Assembly: GCF_900094625.1 (NCBI RefSeq)
Contig: NZ_FMAJ01000002.1
Location: forward strand, 372,001 to 436,000
Reading direction: 5' to 3'
Length of the DNA: 64,000 nt
Source: Rhizobium aethiopicum
GTDB taxonomy: Bacteria; Pseudomonadota; Alphaproteobacteria; Rhizobiales; Rhizobiaceae
Shown here: piece after piece, positions 18,583-27,058 of the stretch
How the letters are laid out: each line of letters begins with the position of its first letter
How positions within the stretch are numbered: position 1 is the stretch's first letter
The notes under the pieces: model-generated
Told to the model about the DNA's origin: nothing
Databases searched by the model: none
Seen by the model: the letters and a program-made list of their open reading frames with translations, nothing else
Position numbers and translations under genes: made by a program

Positions 18583-20133
18583 ATGCTCGGCAAAGTGTCG
18601 ATCTTTCTGCTGTGGTTGGTGCTGGCATCCGCGCTATGCTGGTCGCAAGCGGTGTGGCGCGATGAGGTTCGCGCCTTGTCGCTCGCTCTTCAGGGCGAAA
18701 GTTTGATCGATATGCTTCGGCAGATGCATGGCGAAGGTCATCCTGCTCTCTGGTATATCCTGCTGCGCGCCGCTCATGGCGTGGTCGGCTCACCCGTCGT
18801 CCTGAAGATCGTCGCACTGACGGTTGCTACGGTTTCGGCGTACCTCCTTGTTTTCTGGCTGAAACTGCCGCTGTCGATCATGCTCCTGTCGTTGTTCAGC
18901 AGCTTTTCGATTTTCGATTACGCCGCGATGTCGCGAAATTACGGCATCAGCATGCTGGTGGTCTTCCTTATCGTTCTGAGCTGGAAGAGGGGACTACGCA
19001 ACGGGATATTGATCGGCCTGCTATTTGCCTTGCTGGCAAATACCAATGTCCACTCGGTCGTCCTCGTCGGCGGCTTTCTCGCCTACTGGTTTTTCGATCT
19101 GGTTCTCGCGCGCCCAAGACCTCCCCTGTCGGCATTTCGGGCCTTTGCGACGGCAGCCGCCATTGCCGCGGCCGGTGTTGTTCTGTGCTTCCTGACCGTT
19201 TACCCGACCTTCAATGATGCGGGGCAGAACGATCTCGCGGGCAAGAATTTCGTTGTGCTTTTGCTTTCCGCCTTAACCGCGACCAGTTCCTATTTCATGG
19301 CGTTCTACCCTGACCGGATCCTTGAACTGGCCGTGGCTGAGCCATTGCTCGCCCGGATCTTCGCTGCGCTGATGGCGGTGCTGATCTATGGTAGTCTGTT
19401 GGGGTTGGCGAACCGGCGCCCGGCAATGTTCGCAGCGGCCCTGGTTCTGCTGGGGCTTTCGCTGCTTTTTACGCTCGTCTATCCAGGTAGCTACAGACAT
19501 CAGGCGCTGTGGCTGGTCTTCATGATCGCGATCACCGCATTGACCACGCCGCCCCGGCCGGGCTCCGCCGATGCCGGCGGCACCGAGGCTGCCGGCGCCG
19601 GCGTGAGGATCGGACGTCTGTGCTTCATGATATTGCTGGCTCTGCAGGTCGCCTCCGGGATCGAAAAGGCCTATCAGTTCCTCTTCACCGACGTACCGCT
19701 GAGCCGGGCTCGGGATTTCGGCTCGTTCATTCAGTCTCGCCCTGATCTCAAGGATGCGATCATCGTGGCGGATCCCGACTACCTCGTGGAACCCTTGCCC
19801 TATTACGTTTCCAATCGCACCTATCTTCTGCGAGAGGAGCGGTTCGGCGCCATCGTGCGGTATACCCGCAGCGCCCGGCTTTCGCTGAGTCTTGCCGAGA
19901 TCCTCCAGACGGCGCGGCAATTGCAGCGGAGCGAGCATGCCCCGATCGTCATTCTTCTTTCGCAGCGGCTTGACCGAATTGCCGCGCCCGTCTCATTGCA
20001 TGAAAGTTACAATTGGCTGCTGTCTTTGACGCCAAAGGACATTTCCGCCTTCCGTAGCGAGACGACCCTCGTCAAGCGCTTCGGCCCTGTTGCCGGCAGC
20101 GATGAGACATTCGATGCCTATCTGTTGAAATAG
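18583..20133 (+). CDS. Polytopic membrane protein resembling GT-C glycosyltransferases
   Basis: A 516-residue integral membrane protein with about ten hydrophobic helices and a soluble C-terminal part (about 380-516). After the first helix comes WRDEVRALSLALQG, with an acidic pair in the first periplasmic loop, then EGHPALWYILLRAAHG; both resemble GT-C enzymes such as PMT/ArnT-like proteins, which use polyprenyl-linked sugars. No gene for a lipid carrier or polysaccharide is next to it. The start at 18583 is chosen because the hydrophobic N-terminus begins there, but no good ribosome site is seen; in-frame GTG or TTG codons a little upstream are possible. The enzymatic role is inferred and weak. 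Confidence 0.6.
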   Translation: MLGKVSIFLLWLVLASALCWSQAVWRDEVRALSLALQGESLIDMLRQMHGEGHPALWYILLRAAHGVVGSPVVLKIVALTVATVSAYLLVFWLKLPLSIMLLSLFSSFSIFDYAAMSRNYGISMLVVFLIVLSWKRGLRNGILIGLLFALLANTNVHSVVLVGGFLAYWFFDLVLARPRPPLSAFRAFATAAAIAAAGVVLCFLTVYPTFNDAGQNDLAGKNFVVLLLSALTATSSYFMAFYPDRILELAVAEPLLARIFAALMAVLIYGSLLGLANRRPAMFAAALVLLGLSLLFTLVYPGSYRHQALWLVFMIAITALTTPPRPGSADAGGTEAAGAGVRIGRLCFMILLALQVASGIEKAYQFLFTDVPLSRARDFGSFIQSRPDLKDAIIVADPDYLVEPLPYYVSNRTYLLREERFGAIVRYTRSARLSLSLAEILQTARQLQRSEHAPIVILLSQRLDRIAAPVSLHESYNWLLSLTPKDISAFRSETTLVKRFGPVAGSDETFDAYLLK

Positions 20134-20148
20134 TCAGGGATCGCAAGC

Positions 20149-20775
20149 TCATTCGCGCAAGGCATCCGCGCTTTTGATCACTGCGATGCCATGCGCCCGC
20201 ATCTCGTCGATGGCGGCGGCAACACCTTCGGAGGTGATGCCGCGGCTGGCGTCCTCGATGAAGCGCACGCGCACACCAGGCATCATCTCGAGCGCGTCGA
20301 GCGCCGAGAATTTCACACAGTAATCAGTCGCCAGCCCGCAAACGTCGAGATCGGTGACACCCTGATCCTGGAGAAAATCGGAGAGACCGGTCGAGGCATC
20401 CCGGTCATTGTCCCGGAACGCCGAATAGCTGTCGATCCTGGGATCCTCGCCCTTCTGCTGGATCAGGTCGATCTCTTCCGATTTGAGCGCGGGATGCAGT
20501 TCGGCATCGAACGTGCCCTGGATGCAGTGGTCGGGCCACATCATTTGCGGCTTGCCGGACAGTTCTCCCATCTCGAAAGGGACGGTCCCCGGATGGGCGG
20601 ATGCGAAGCTGCCATGGCCGGGCGGATGCCAGTCCTGGGAGGCGACGATCAGGTCATATCTGCCGCTGTCGATCAGCCTGTTTGCAACGGGAACCACCTT
20701 GTCGCCGTCCGGTACCGGCAGATTGCCGCCCGGACAGAAGCCGTTCTGGATATCGACGAGCAGCAGCGCTTTCAT
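20149..20775 (-). CDS. pncA: Nicotinamidase / pyrazinamidase PncA
   Basis: Converts nicotinamide to nicotinate in NAD salvage. The 208-residue cysteine hydrolase has the catalytic Asp in LLVDIQNGF, metal ligands in SQDWHPPGHGSF (Asp, His, His), and the nucleophilic cysteine in GLATDYCVKFSA. The start at 20775 (MKALLLVDIQ) is preceded by AAGGGA nine bases upstream. It converges on the membrane-protein gene. Confidence 0.95.
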   Translation of the reverse strand: MKALLLVDIQNGFCPGGNLPVPDGDKVVPVANRLIDSGRYDLIVASQDWHPPGHGSFASAHPGTVPFEMGELSGKPQMMWPDHCIQGTFDAELHPALKSEEIDLIQQKGEDPRIDSYSAFRDNDRDASTGLSDFLQDQGVTDLDVCGLATDYCVKFSALDALEMMPGVRVRFIEDASRGITSEGVAAAIDEMRAHGIAVIKSADALRE

Positions 20776-21140
20776 CAAGCCCAATCCCTTCGTGTTCTTG
20801 CAATGCAAATGCCGAATGCACCGAATACATCACTAGTGGATTTCCCGGCGCGGGCGCGCAAGTGTTAATTCTGGCACCAGCGGTAGCAGTAGCTCAAAAA
20901 AGTATTCGCTAATACAATCATGGCGATAGAGAGCGGAGGCTTTCCTCCGCAAGCGGCGGGAATGAGAAGGGTGCTTTTGCGTTTTGCGGATCGAGGCTCG
21001 CCGACAGAGGCTCTTTTTCGTGGCCCGCTCGGTTGCGGTTCAGCCGTTGCGGCGCCTCTCCGGCGGTGATGCCAGCTCGATCTTGCTCACGCCCGCAATT
21101 TCTGCCTTTCTTGCCCGACACTCAAGCCGGAACCGAAGCC
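20776..21140. other. Intergenic region between pncA and a small membrane protein gene
   Basis: 365 bases between divergent genes. A perfect seven-base hairpin GCGGAGG-CTTT-CCTCCGC lies at 20933-20950 without a T tract. A 49-codon ATG frame (20920-21070) has no ribosome site and unremarkable composition. I see no clear gene or promoter. Confidence 0.5.
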
Positions 21141-21485
21141 ATGTCCGAGCCTCAAGATGAAAAGATCGATGCGACGTTCCGCAACGGGTCGCTGACCGCG
21201 ACCGGGATCATTCTCGGTTTCTCGCTGAATTTCATCAGTCTCTGGGTGTCCAACCCGAACGACTGGAGCCTTGTCGATCTGTTGCCGATGTCGTTTCTGA
21301 CTGTCGGTATCGCCATTCAGGTGAAGGTGTTTGCCGATCTGCTGGCGCGTGACTCGCTGCTCGCCGCCAGATATGACCGGGCTCGGCGACTGTTCCTGAT
21401 CGGGCTGTCGATCGTCGCCTTCGGAATGGGGATCGCCCTGCTGAACGATATTCTCGGGCTCAGCAGTATGCGGATGTTCGGGTGA
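21141..21485 (+). CDS. Small membrane protein of unknown function
   Basis: A 114-residue protein with three likely membrane helices: LTATGIILGFSLNFISLWVS, LLPMSFLTVGIAIQVKVFADLL, and LFLIGLSIVAFGMGIALLNDIL, joined by charged loops. No family is recognised. The start at 21141 (MSEPQDEK) has only a weak ribosome site. It converges on uvrD 28 bases away. Confidence 0.7.
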   Translation: MSEPQDEKIDATFRNGSLTATGIILGFSLNFISLWVSNPNDWSLVDLLPMSFLTVGIAIQVKVFADLLARDSLLAARYDRARRLFLIGLSIVAFGMGIALLNDILGLSSMRMFG

Positions 21486-21513
21486 GGCTTCCCCGCGCCA
21501 TATGGCCGCAAGA

Positions 21514-23991
21514 TCACACACGCTCGACGAAGCCGTCCAGCACCCGTTTCTGGCCGGCACGATCGAAGTCGATCGTCAGCTTGTTGCCTTCGATGCCGGT
21601 GATGTTGCCATTGCCGAATTTCAGGTGGAAGACGCGGTCGCCGAGGGTGAAGCGCGAGGGCTCGGAGGAAGTCGATTTCGCCACCAGCTCGCCGTCAATA
21701 GTGCGCCCCTTCGGGCCGCTTTCGCCATAGCCGATACGTTCGACGGCATGGCCGGAGCGGGTGCCCCAATTGTCGCGGGTGGCTTCGGTCTTGTTGGCTT
21801 GGGCGCGTTTCCAGCCCGGGGTGGAATAGGAGTTGGCGAAGGGTTCGGCCTTGTCGAAGCGAGACTGGCCGTAGCCGCCGCGGCCGTAACCGCCGTAGCT
21901 CTGCTCCATCTCTGCGACCTCGACATGGCTTTCCGGCAGTTCGTCGAGAAAGCGCGAGGGCAGGGTCGACTGCCAGAGGCCGTGGATGCGGCGGTTGGAA
22001 ACGAACCAGATATGACAGCGGCGCTTGGCGCGGGTGATGCCGACATAGGCGAGGCGGCGTTCCTCCTCCAAGCCGGCGCGGCCGCTCTCATCGAGCGAGC
22101 GCTGGTGCGGGAACAGGCCTTCCTCCCAGCCGGGCAGGAAGACGGTATCGAATTCCAGGCCCTTGGCCGAGTGCAGCGTCATGATCGAGACGGCGTCGAG
22201 GTTCTCGTTTGTCTCGGCGTCCATGACAAGCGAGACGTGCTCGAGGAAGCCGCGCATCGACTCGAAGCTTTCCATCGAGCGGATGAGTTCCTTCAAGTTT
22301 TCGAGGCGGCCGGGCGCTTCGGCGCTCTTGTCGTTCTTCCACATGTCGGTATAGCCGGACTCTTCGAGGATCTGCTCGGCAAGTTCGGTATGGGGTGTGT
22401 TTTCAAGCAGTTCCTGCCATCGGCGGAAAGATTGAATCACGTCGAAGAGGGCCTTGCGCGCCTTCGGCTTCAGCTCGTCCGTCTCGATGATGTCGGCGGC
22501 GGCCGCCAGCATCGGGATGTCGCGGGCACGCGCATAATCGTGCAGCGCGCGCACCGTCGTGTCGCCGAGGCCGCGCTTCGGCGTGTTGATGATGCGCTCG
22601 AAGGCGAGGTCGTCGGCCGGCTGCGCCACCAGCCGGAAATAGGCCATGGCGTCACGAATTTCCAGGCGTTCATAGAAGCGCGGGCCGCCGATGACGCGGT
22701 AATTGAGGCCAAGGGTGACGAAGCGGTCTTCGAACTCACGCATCTGGAAGGAGGCGCGCACCAGGATCGCCATGTCGTTCAGCAGATGCTTGCTGCGCTG
22801 GAGCTGCTCGATCTCCTCGCCGATGGCGCGGGCTTCCTCCTCCGAGTCCCAGGAGGCGTGGACCTGCACCTTGACGTCATCCGGGTCGGTGCGATCGGTG
22901 AATAGCGTCTTGCCCAAACGGCCCTCATTATGGGCGATCAGATGGGCGGCGGCGCCGAGAATATGTTCGGTCGAGCGGTAGTTGCGCTCGAGCTTGATGA
23001 CCTTGGCGCCGGGGAAATCCTTCTCGAAGCGAAGGATATTGTCGACCTCGGCGCCGCGCCAGCCATAGATCGACTGGTCGTCGTCGCCGACGCAGCAGAC
23101 ATTCTGCGGCTCGCCCCTGTTGCGCTGGGCCAGCAGCCGCAGCCACATATATTGGGCGGTGTTGGTATCCTGATATTCGTCGACGAGGATATAACGGAAG
23201 CGGCCGTGATATTCCTTGAGGAGATCCGGGTTCTTGCGGAAGATCGCGATCGGATGCATCAGCAGATCGCCGAAATCGCAGGCATTGAGGGTCGACAAGC
23301 GCGCCTGATAGGCGAAATAGAGATCGCGGCCGCGGCCATTGGCGAAGGCGCGGGCGTCGCCTTCGGGAATATCGGCCGGGCCGAGGCCCTTGTTCTTCCA
23401 GGTATCGATCATGCCGGCGAACTGCTTTGCCGGCCAGCGCTTGTCATCGAGACCGACGGCCTGGATCAACTGCTTGATCAGGCGGACGACGTCATCGGTA
23501 TCGAGGATGGTGAAATCGGAACTGAGGCCGACCAGCTCGGCATGGCGGCGCAGCAGTTTGACGCCGATCGAATGGAAGGTGCCGAGCCACGGCATGCCTT
23601 CGACGGCGCCGCCGACGAGCAGGGCGATGCGCTCCTTCATCTCGCGCGCGGCCTTGTTGGTAAAGGTGACGGCGAGGATCTGCGAAGGGAAGGCGCGACC
23701 GGTATTGAGGATGTGGGCGATGCGTGTCGTCAGCACGCGTGTCTTTCCGGTGCCGGCGCCGGCGAGCACCAGGACCGGGCCTTCAAGTGTTTCGACTGCT
23801 TCCGTCTGCTCGGGATTGAGGCCGGCAAGATAATCCGGCCGCTTGCCGCCGTCGCGCGCCGCCATCGCGCGGGCGGCGATGCCGCCGCCGCCGGCGGGCC
23901 TTCCGGCAGCTGCGACGGACGGCTGCGGCTTGCGCGCCACTTCGCCCGGCTCTTCGTCGAAGAAGGGAATATCGTCGAAACCATTGCTCAT
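21514..23991 (-). CDS. uvrD: ATP-dependent DNA helicase UvrD/PcrA
   Basis: Superfamily 1A 3'-5' helicase used in excision repair and in removing recombination intermediates. In 825 residues all motifs are seen: Walker A GAGTGKT (about 80), VDEYQDTN, GDDDQSIYGWRGA, LERNYRSTEHIL, SAKGLEFDTVFLPG, and LAYVGITRAKRRC. An N-terminal low-complexity extension (about 50 residues, Gly/Ala-rich) precedes the helicase. The C-terminus ends in a Tudor-like domain (GDRVFHLKFGNGNITGIEGNKLTIDFD) that binds RNA polymerase in relatives. It stands alone on its strand. Confidence 0.97.
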   Translation of the reverse strand: MSNGFDDIPFFDEEPGEVARKPQPSVAAAGRPAGGGGIAARAMAARDGGKRPDYLAGLNPEQTEAVETLEGPVLVLAGAGTGKTRVLTTRIAHILNTGRAFPSQILAVTFTNKAAREMKERIALLVGGAVEGMPWLGTFHSIGVKLLRRHAELVGLSSDFTILDTDDVVRLIKQLIQAVGLDDKRWPAKQFAGMIDTWKNKGLGPADIPEGDARAFANGRGRDLYFAYQARLSTLNACDFGDLLMHPIAIFRKNPDLLKEYHGRFRYILVDEYQDTNTAQYMWLRLLAQRNRGEPQNVCCVGDDDQSIYGWRGAEVDNILRFEKDFPGAKVIKLERNYRSTEHILGAAAHLIAHNEGRLGKTLFTDRTDPDDVKVQVHASWDSEEEARAIGEEIEQLQRSKHLLNDMAILVRASFQMREFEDRFVTLGLNYRVIGGPRFYERLEIRDAMAYFRLVAQPADDLAFERIINTPKRGLGDTTVRALHDYARARDIPMLAAAADIIETDELKPKARKALFDVIQSFRRWQELLENTPHTELAEQILEESGYTDMWKNDKSAEAPGRLENLKELIRSMESFESMRGFLEHVSLVMDAETNENLDAVSIMTLHSAKGLEFDTVFLPGWEEGLFPHQRSLDESGRAGLEEERRLAYVGITRAKRRCHIWFVSNRRIHGLWQSTLPSRFLDELPESHVEVAEMEQSYGGYGRGGYGQSRFDKAEPFANSYSTPGWKRAQANKTEATRDNWGTRSGHAVERIGYGESGPKGRTIDGELVAKSTSSEPSRFTLGDRVFHLKFGNGNITGIEGNKLTIDFDRAGQKRVLDGFVERV

Positions 23992-24227
23992 GGCGCGTAA
24001 TGTAGTGATTCGGGAAGGAAAGACCAGAAAAGATGTTCTGCTTTCATTCCCGAACCACCCCTATTGCAAAGGGATGCGTGCGGCAAGGCCGCCGTCGTGC
24101 GGCTGCAATTGTCGTGCGGGTGAGCGGGCGAAAAATTCTGACGGTAGCCTGTCGGAACCGGCGCCGAGCACACGTCCTTGAAGCATCGGACAAGAGTCCG
24201 GGATTCTCGCCAACAAGGAGGCTGTCA

Positions 24228-24704
24228 ATGCCGAAGGTCATTTCAAATCTCTGGTTCGCGGAGCAAGCGCGTGAGGCCGTTGAATTCTACGTGTCGATCA
24301 TTCCGGATTCCAGGATAGGACGCACCACCATACTTCCGGCGGAAACGCCGAGCGGGCCACCCGGCAGCGTCGAGCTGATCGAGTTCACGCTTGGCGACCA
24401 GGCCTTCCTGGCAATGAAGGCCGGTCCGCTCGACAGCTTCAACCATTCCTTTTCGATCGCAATCCTCCTGGAAAGTCAGGCGGAGATCGACCGGATATGG
24501 AATGCTTTCCTCGCCAATGGCGGCACAGCGGAGGCGTGCGGTTGGCTGAAAGATCGCTGGGGTCTTTCCTGGCAGATCGTGCCGCGCGTTCTCTCCGAGA
24601 TGGTCGCCGACGACGATCGCGAGCGGGCAAAGCGCGTCACCGAGGTCATGCTCGGCATGGTCAAGATCGATGTGGCTGCGCTGGAAAAGGCGTTCAACAG
24701 CTAA
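24228..24704 (+). CDS. VOC superfamily protein (PhnB-like)
   Basis: A 158-residue vicinal-oxygen-chelate fold protein of the PhnB-like group once annotated 3-demethylubiquinone methyltransferase. It shows SNLWFAEQAREAVEFYVSIIPDSRIG, GSVELIEFTLGDQAFLAMKAGP, NHSFSIAILLESQAEIDRIWNAF, and the ending CGWLKDRWGLSWQIVPRVL. The substrate is unknown. AAGGAGG lies nine bases before the ATG, deciding the start over longer frames. It diverges from uvrD. Confidence 0.88.
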   Translation: MPKVISNLWFAEQAREAVEFYVSIIPDSRIGRTTILPAETPSGPPGSVELIEFTLGDQAFLAMKAGPLDSFNHSFSIAILLESQAEIDRIWNAFLANGGTAEACGWLKDRWGLSWQIVPRVLSEMVADDDRERAKRVTEVMLGMVKIDVAALEKAFNS

Positions 24705-24773
24705 GTGCCGGGCGGCACATGATCAGGGGGCGGGAATGGTTACGCTTCGTCGGTTTCCATCCTGCTGGAGCGA

Positions 24774-24821
24774 GCTGACGGCCCGCCGTCAGCAGCCGAT
24801 TGCCGCTCCGCCCGGCAATCG
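24774..24821 (+). terminator. Tandem hairpins downstream of the VOC gene
   Basis: Two perfect hairpins in a row: GCTGACGG-CCCG-CCGTCAGC (24774-24793) and CGATTGCCG-CTCCGCC-CGGCAATCG (24797-24821), the second followed by CCGATTTT. The T run is short and offset, so termination is probable but not certain. Confidence 0.5.
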
Positions 24822-24964
24822 CCGATTTTCCCAGCTCGAATCACGGGCGCTATTGCACACCTTTTTGACATTCATGTCACGTCGCTAAATGTGCTGATAG
24901 CGCAATGCGCCTTTTCTCAACTAAAATGAGAAACAGTTTCGTAGAGTAAAAAAATTACCGGTGC

Positions 24965-24982
24965 ATGCACAATTTTGTGCAT
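24965..24982. promoter_or_regulatory. Palindrome ATGCACAA-TT-TTGTGCAT upstream of prkA
   Basis: Perfect eight-base arms around TT, in an AT-rich 400-base intergenic region, 54 bases upstream of the EcfG-like promoter. The shape (GCAC, six bases, GTGC) is close to NtrC sites, which have seven bases between. It is a plausible operator for the prkA operon; the binding protein is unknown. Confidence 0.5.
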
Positions 24983-25035
24983 TGCTACAAACTGCCGGTG
25001 AGCGTCGAATATACCTACGAAACTATTGATTCTTA

Positions 25036-25061
25036 GGAACGCCGTGGCCATCTCGATGGTT
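25036..25061 (+). promoter_or_regulatory. EcfG-like general stress promoter of the prkA operon
   Basis: GGAAC at 25036-25040 and GGTT at 25058-25061, with a 17-base spacer, against the alphaproteobacterial EcfG (RpoE2) consensus GGAAC-N16/17-CGTT. The -35 is perfect and the -10 has one mismatch. It lies 42 bases before the prkA start codon. No better sigma-70 or sigma-54 site is seen. Confidence 0.5.
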
Positions 25062-25102
25062 ATACGGCTTAGAGCCTACGGCATAACCTTAATGGAGGTC
25101 CC

Positions 25103-27046
25103 ATGCTGAGTGAATCCGTATTCGATGCGTTCACACGCAGTTATGAAGCGCGCCGCGAAACCGACATGTCGGTTTCCGAATATCTCGATCTCTGCAAAAC
25201 GGATCCGATCGCATATGCCAACGCGACCGAACGCCTGCTCGCGGCAATAGGCGAGCCGGAGATGGTGGACACTGCCAGGGACGCGCGCCTCGGCAGGATC
25301 TTCATGAACAGGACCATCCGGGTCTATCCGGCGTTTGCCGGTTTTCACGGCATGGAAGAAACGATCGAACGCATCGTCTCCTTCTTCCGGCATGCCGCGC
25401 AGGGGCTCGAGGAGCGCAAGCAGATCCTTTATCTGCTCGGCCCGGTCGGCGGCGGCAAATCGTCGCTGGCCGAGCGGCTGAAGCTGCTGATGGAGGTTCA
25501 TCCGATCTACGTGCTGAAGGCGGGTGACGAGATCAGCCCCGTGTTCGAAAGCCCGCTCAACCTCTTCGACCCGGAGACGATGGGCTCGCTGCTGCAGGAG
25601 CAGTACGGGATCCCGCTGCGGCGGCTGAACGGGTTGATGAGCCCATGGTGCCTGAAGCGGCTCGACGATTTCGGCGGCGATATTTCCCGTTTCCGCGTCG
25701 TCAGGATACAACCTTCGCGATTGCGCCAGATCGCAATTGCCAAGACCGAGCCTGGAGATGAGAACAATCAGGATATCTCCTCGCTGGTCGGCAAGGTGGA
25801 TATCCGCAAGCTGGAAACTTACTCCCAGAACGATCCCGACGCCTACAGCTATTCGGGCGGGCTCAACCGAGCCAATCAGGGCATCCTCGAATTCGTCGAG
25901 ATGTTCAAGGCGCCGATCAAGATGCTGCATCCGCTGCTGACGGCGACGCAGGAGGGCAATTATATCGGCTCCGAGAATATCGGCGCCATACCCTTCTCCG
26001 GCATCGTCCTTGCGCATTCGAACGAGGCGGAATGGCAGACCTTCAAGGCCAACAAGAACAATGAGGCCTTCATCGACCGTATTTGCGTCATCAAAGTGCC
26101 CTATTGCTTGAGGGTGACGGAAGAACAGAAGATCTACGAGAAGCTGATCGAGGGATCGGAACTGGCGGATGCACCATGCGCCCCGGCAACGCTCGAAATG
26201 CTGGCGCGTTTCTCGGTTCTTTCGCGGCTGCGCAAGCATGAGAATTCGACGTTCTTCTCTAAGATGCGCACCTATGACGGTGAGAGCCTGAAGGAAAGCG
26301 ATCCGCGCGCCCGCAGCGTCCAGGAATACCGGGATGCGGCCGGCATCGACGAAGGAATGGACGGGATATCGACCCGCTTCGCCTTCAAGGTGCTCGCCTC
26401 CACCTTCAATCACGACACCACGGATATCGGCGCCGATCCCGTCCATCTGATGTATGTGCTGGAACAGGCGATCCGTCGCGAGCAATTTTCCGACGATGTC
26501 GAGAAGCGTTATCTGGAATTCATCAAGGCCGATCTTGCGCCACGCTATGCAGAGTTCATTGGCAACGAGATTCAGAAGGCCTATCTTGAATCCTATGCGG
26601 ACTACGGACAGAATTTGTTCGACCGATACGTAGACTATGCCGATGCCTGGATCGAAGACGTGGACTTCAAGGATCCCGATACTGGCCAGCTTCTCGACCG
26701 CGAGCTCCTCAACCAGGAGCTGACGAAGATCGAAAAGCCGGCGGGAATCGCCAATCCGAAGGATTTCCGCAACGAGATCGTCAAGTTCTCGCTGAGATCG
26801 CGGGCAGCCAACGGCGGAAAAAATCCATCATGGACGAGCTACGAGAAAATCCGGGAAGTCATCGAGAAGCGTATGTTTTCGCAAGTCGAGGATCTCTTGC
26901 CGGTCATTTCCTTCGGGTCGAAGAAGGATTCGGAAACAGAAAAGAAGCATAGCGAATTCGTCTCGCGCATGGCCGCGCGAGGTTACACGGAGCGGCAGGT
27001 TCGGCGCCTTGTCGAATGGTACATGCGCGTCAAACAGGCAAGTTAA
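25103..27046 (+). CDS. prkA: PrkA family serine protein kinase (YeaG)
   Basis: A 647-residue cytoplasmic AAA+/kinase protein of the PrkA/YeaG family. The N-terminal AAA domain has Walker A GPVGGGKSSLAERL near residue 115, then the conserved blocks YSGGLNRANQGILEFVEMFKAP and TATQEGNYIGSENIGAIPFSG. The C-terminal PrkA domain resembles a kinase fold distantly. In E. coli YeaG is induced by nitrogen starvation and stationary phase; its targets are poorly known. GGAGGT precedes the ATG. The next gene is 12 bases downstream. The full PrkA-YeaH-SpoVR gene order supports the call. Confidence 0.97.
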   Translation: MLSESVFDAFTRSYEARRETDMSVSEYLDLCKTDPIAYANATERLLAAIGEPEMVDTARDARLGRIFMNRTIRVYPAFAGFHGMEETIERIVSFFRHAAQGLEERKQILYLLGPVGGGKSSLAERLKLLMEVHPIYVLKAGDEISPVFESPLNLFDPETMGSLLQEQYGIPLRRLNGLMSPWCLKRLDDFGGDISRFRVVRIQPSRLRQIAIAKTEPGDENNQDISSLVGKVDIRKLETYSQNDPDAYSYSGGLNRANQGILEFVEMFKAPIKMLHPLLTATQEGNYIGSENIGAIPFSGIVLAHSNEAEWQTFKANKNNEAFIDRICVIKVPYCLRVTEEQKIYEKLIEGSELADAPCAPATLEMLARFSVLSRLRKHENSTFFSKMRTYDGESLKESDPRARSVQEYRDAAGIDEGMDGISTRFAFKVLASTFNHDTTDIGADPVHLMYVLEQAIRREQFSDDVEKRYLEFIKADLAPRYAEFIGNEIQKAYLESYADYGQNLFDRYVDYADAWIEDVDFKDPDTGQLLDRELLNQELTKIEKPAGIANPKDFRNEIVKFSLRSRAANGGKNPSWTSYEKIREVIEKRMFSQVEDLLPVISFGSKKDSETEKKHSEFVSRMAARGYTERQVRRLVEWYMRVKQAS

Positions 27047-27058
27047 TGCGGAGCCATT

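Noticed and set aside
20860..20885. Possible sigma-54 site TGGCAC-N-GC near 20863
   Set aside because: The GG to GC distance is eleven, not the required ten.
21502..22905. 467-codon plus-strand frame
   Set aside because: Complement of uvrD; no recognisable domain. Same reasoning for the long frames at 22930-24000, 28510-29877, 34070-35641, 41592-43217 and 59116-60885.
24705..25102. Sigma-54 promoter for prkA
   Set aside because: No GG-N10-GC match before the gene, despite the nitrogen-control role of the E. coli counterpart.
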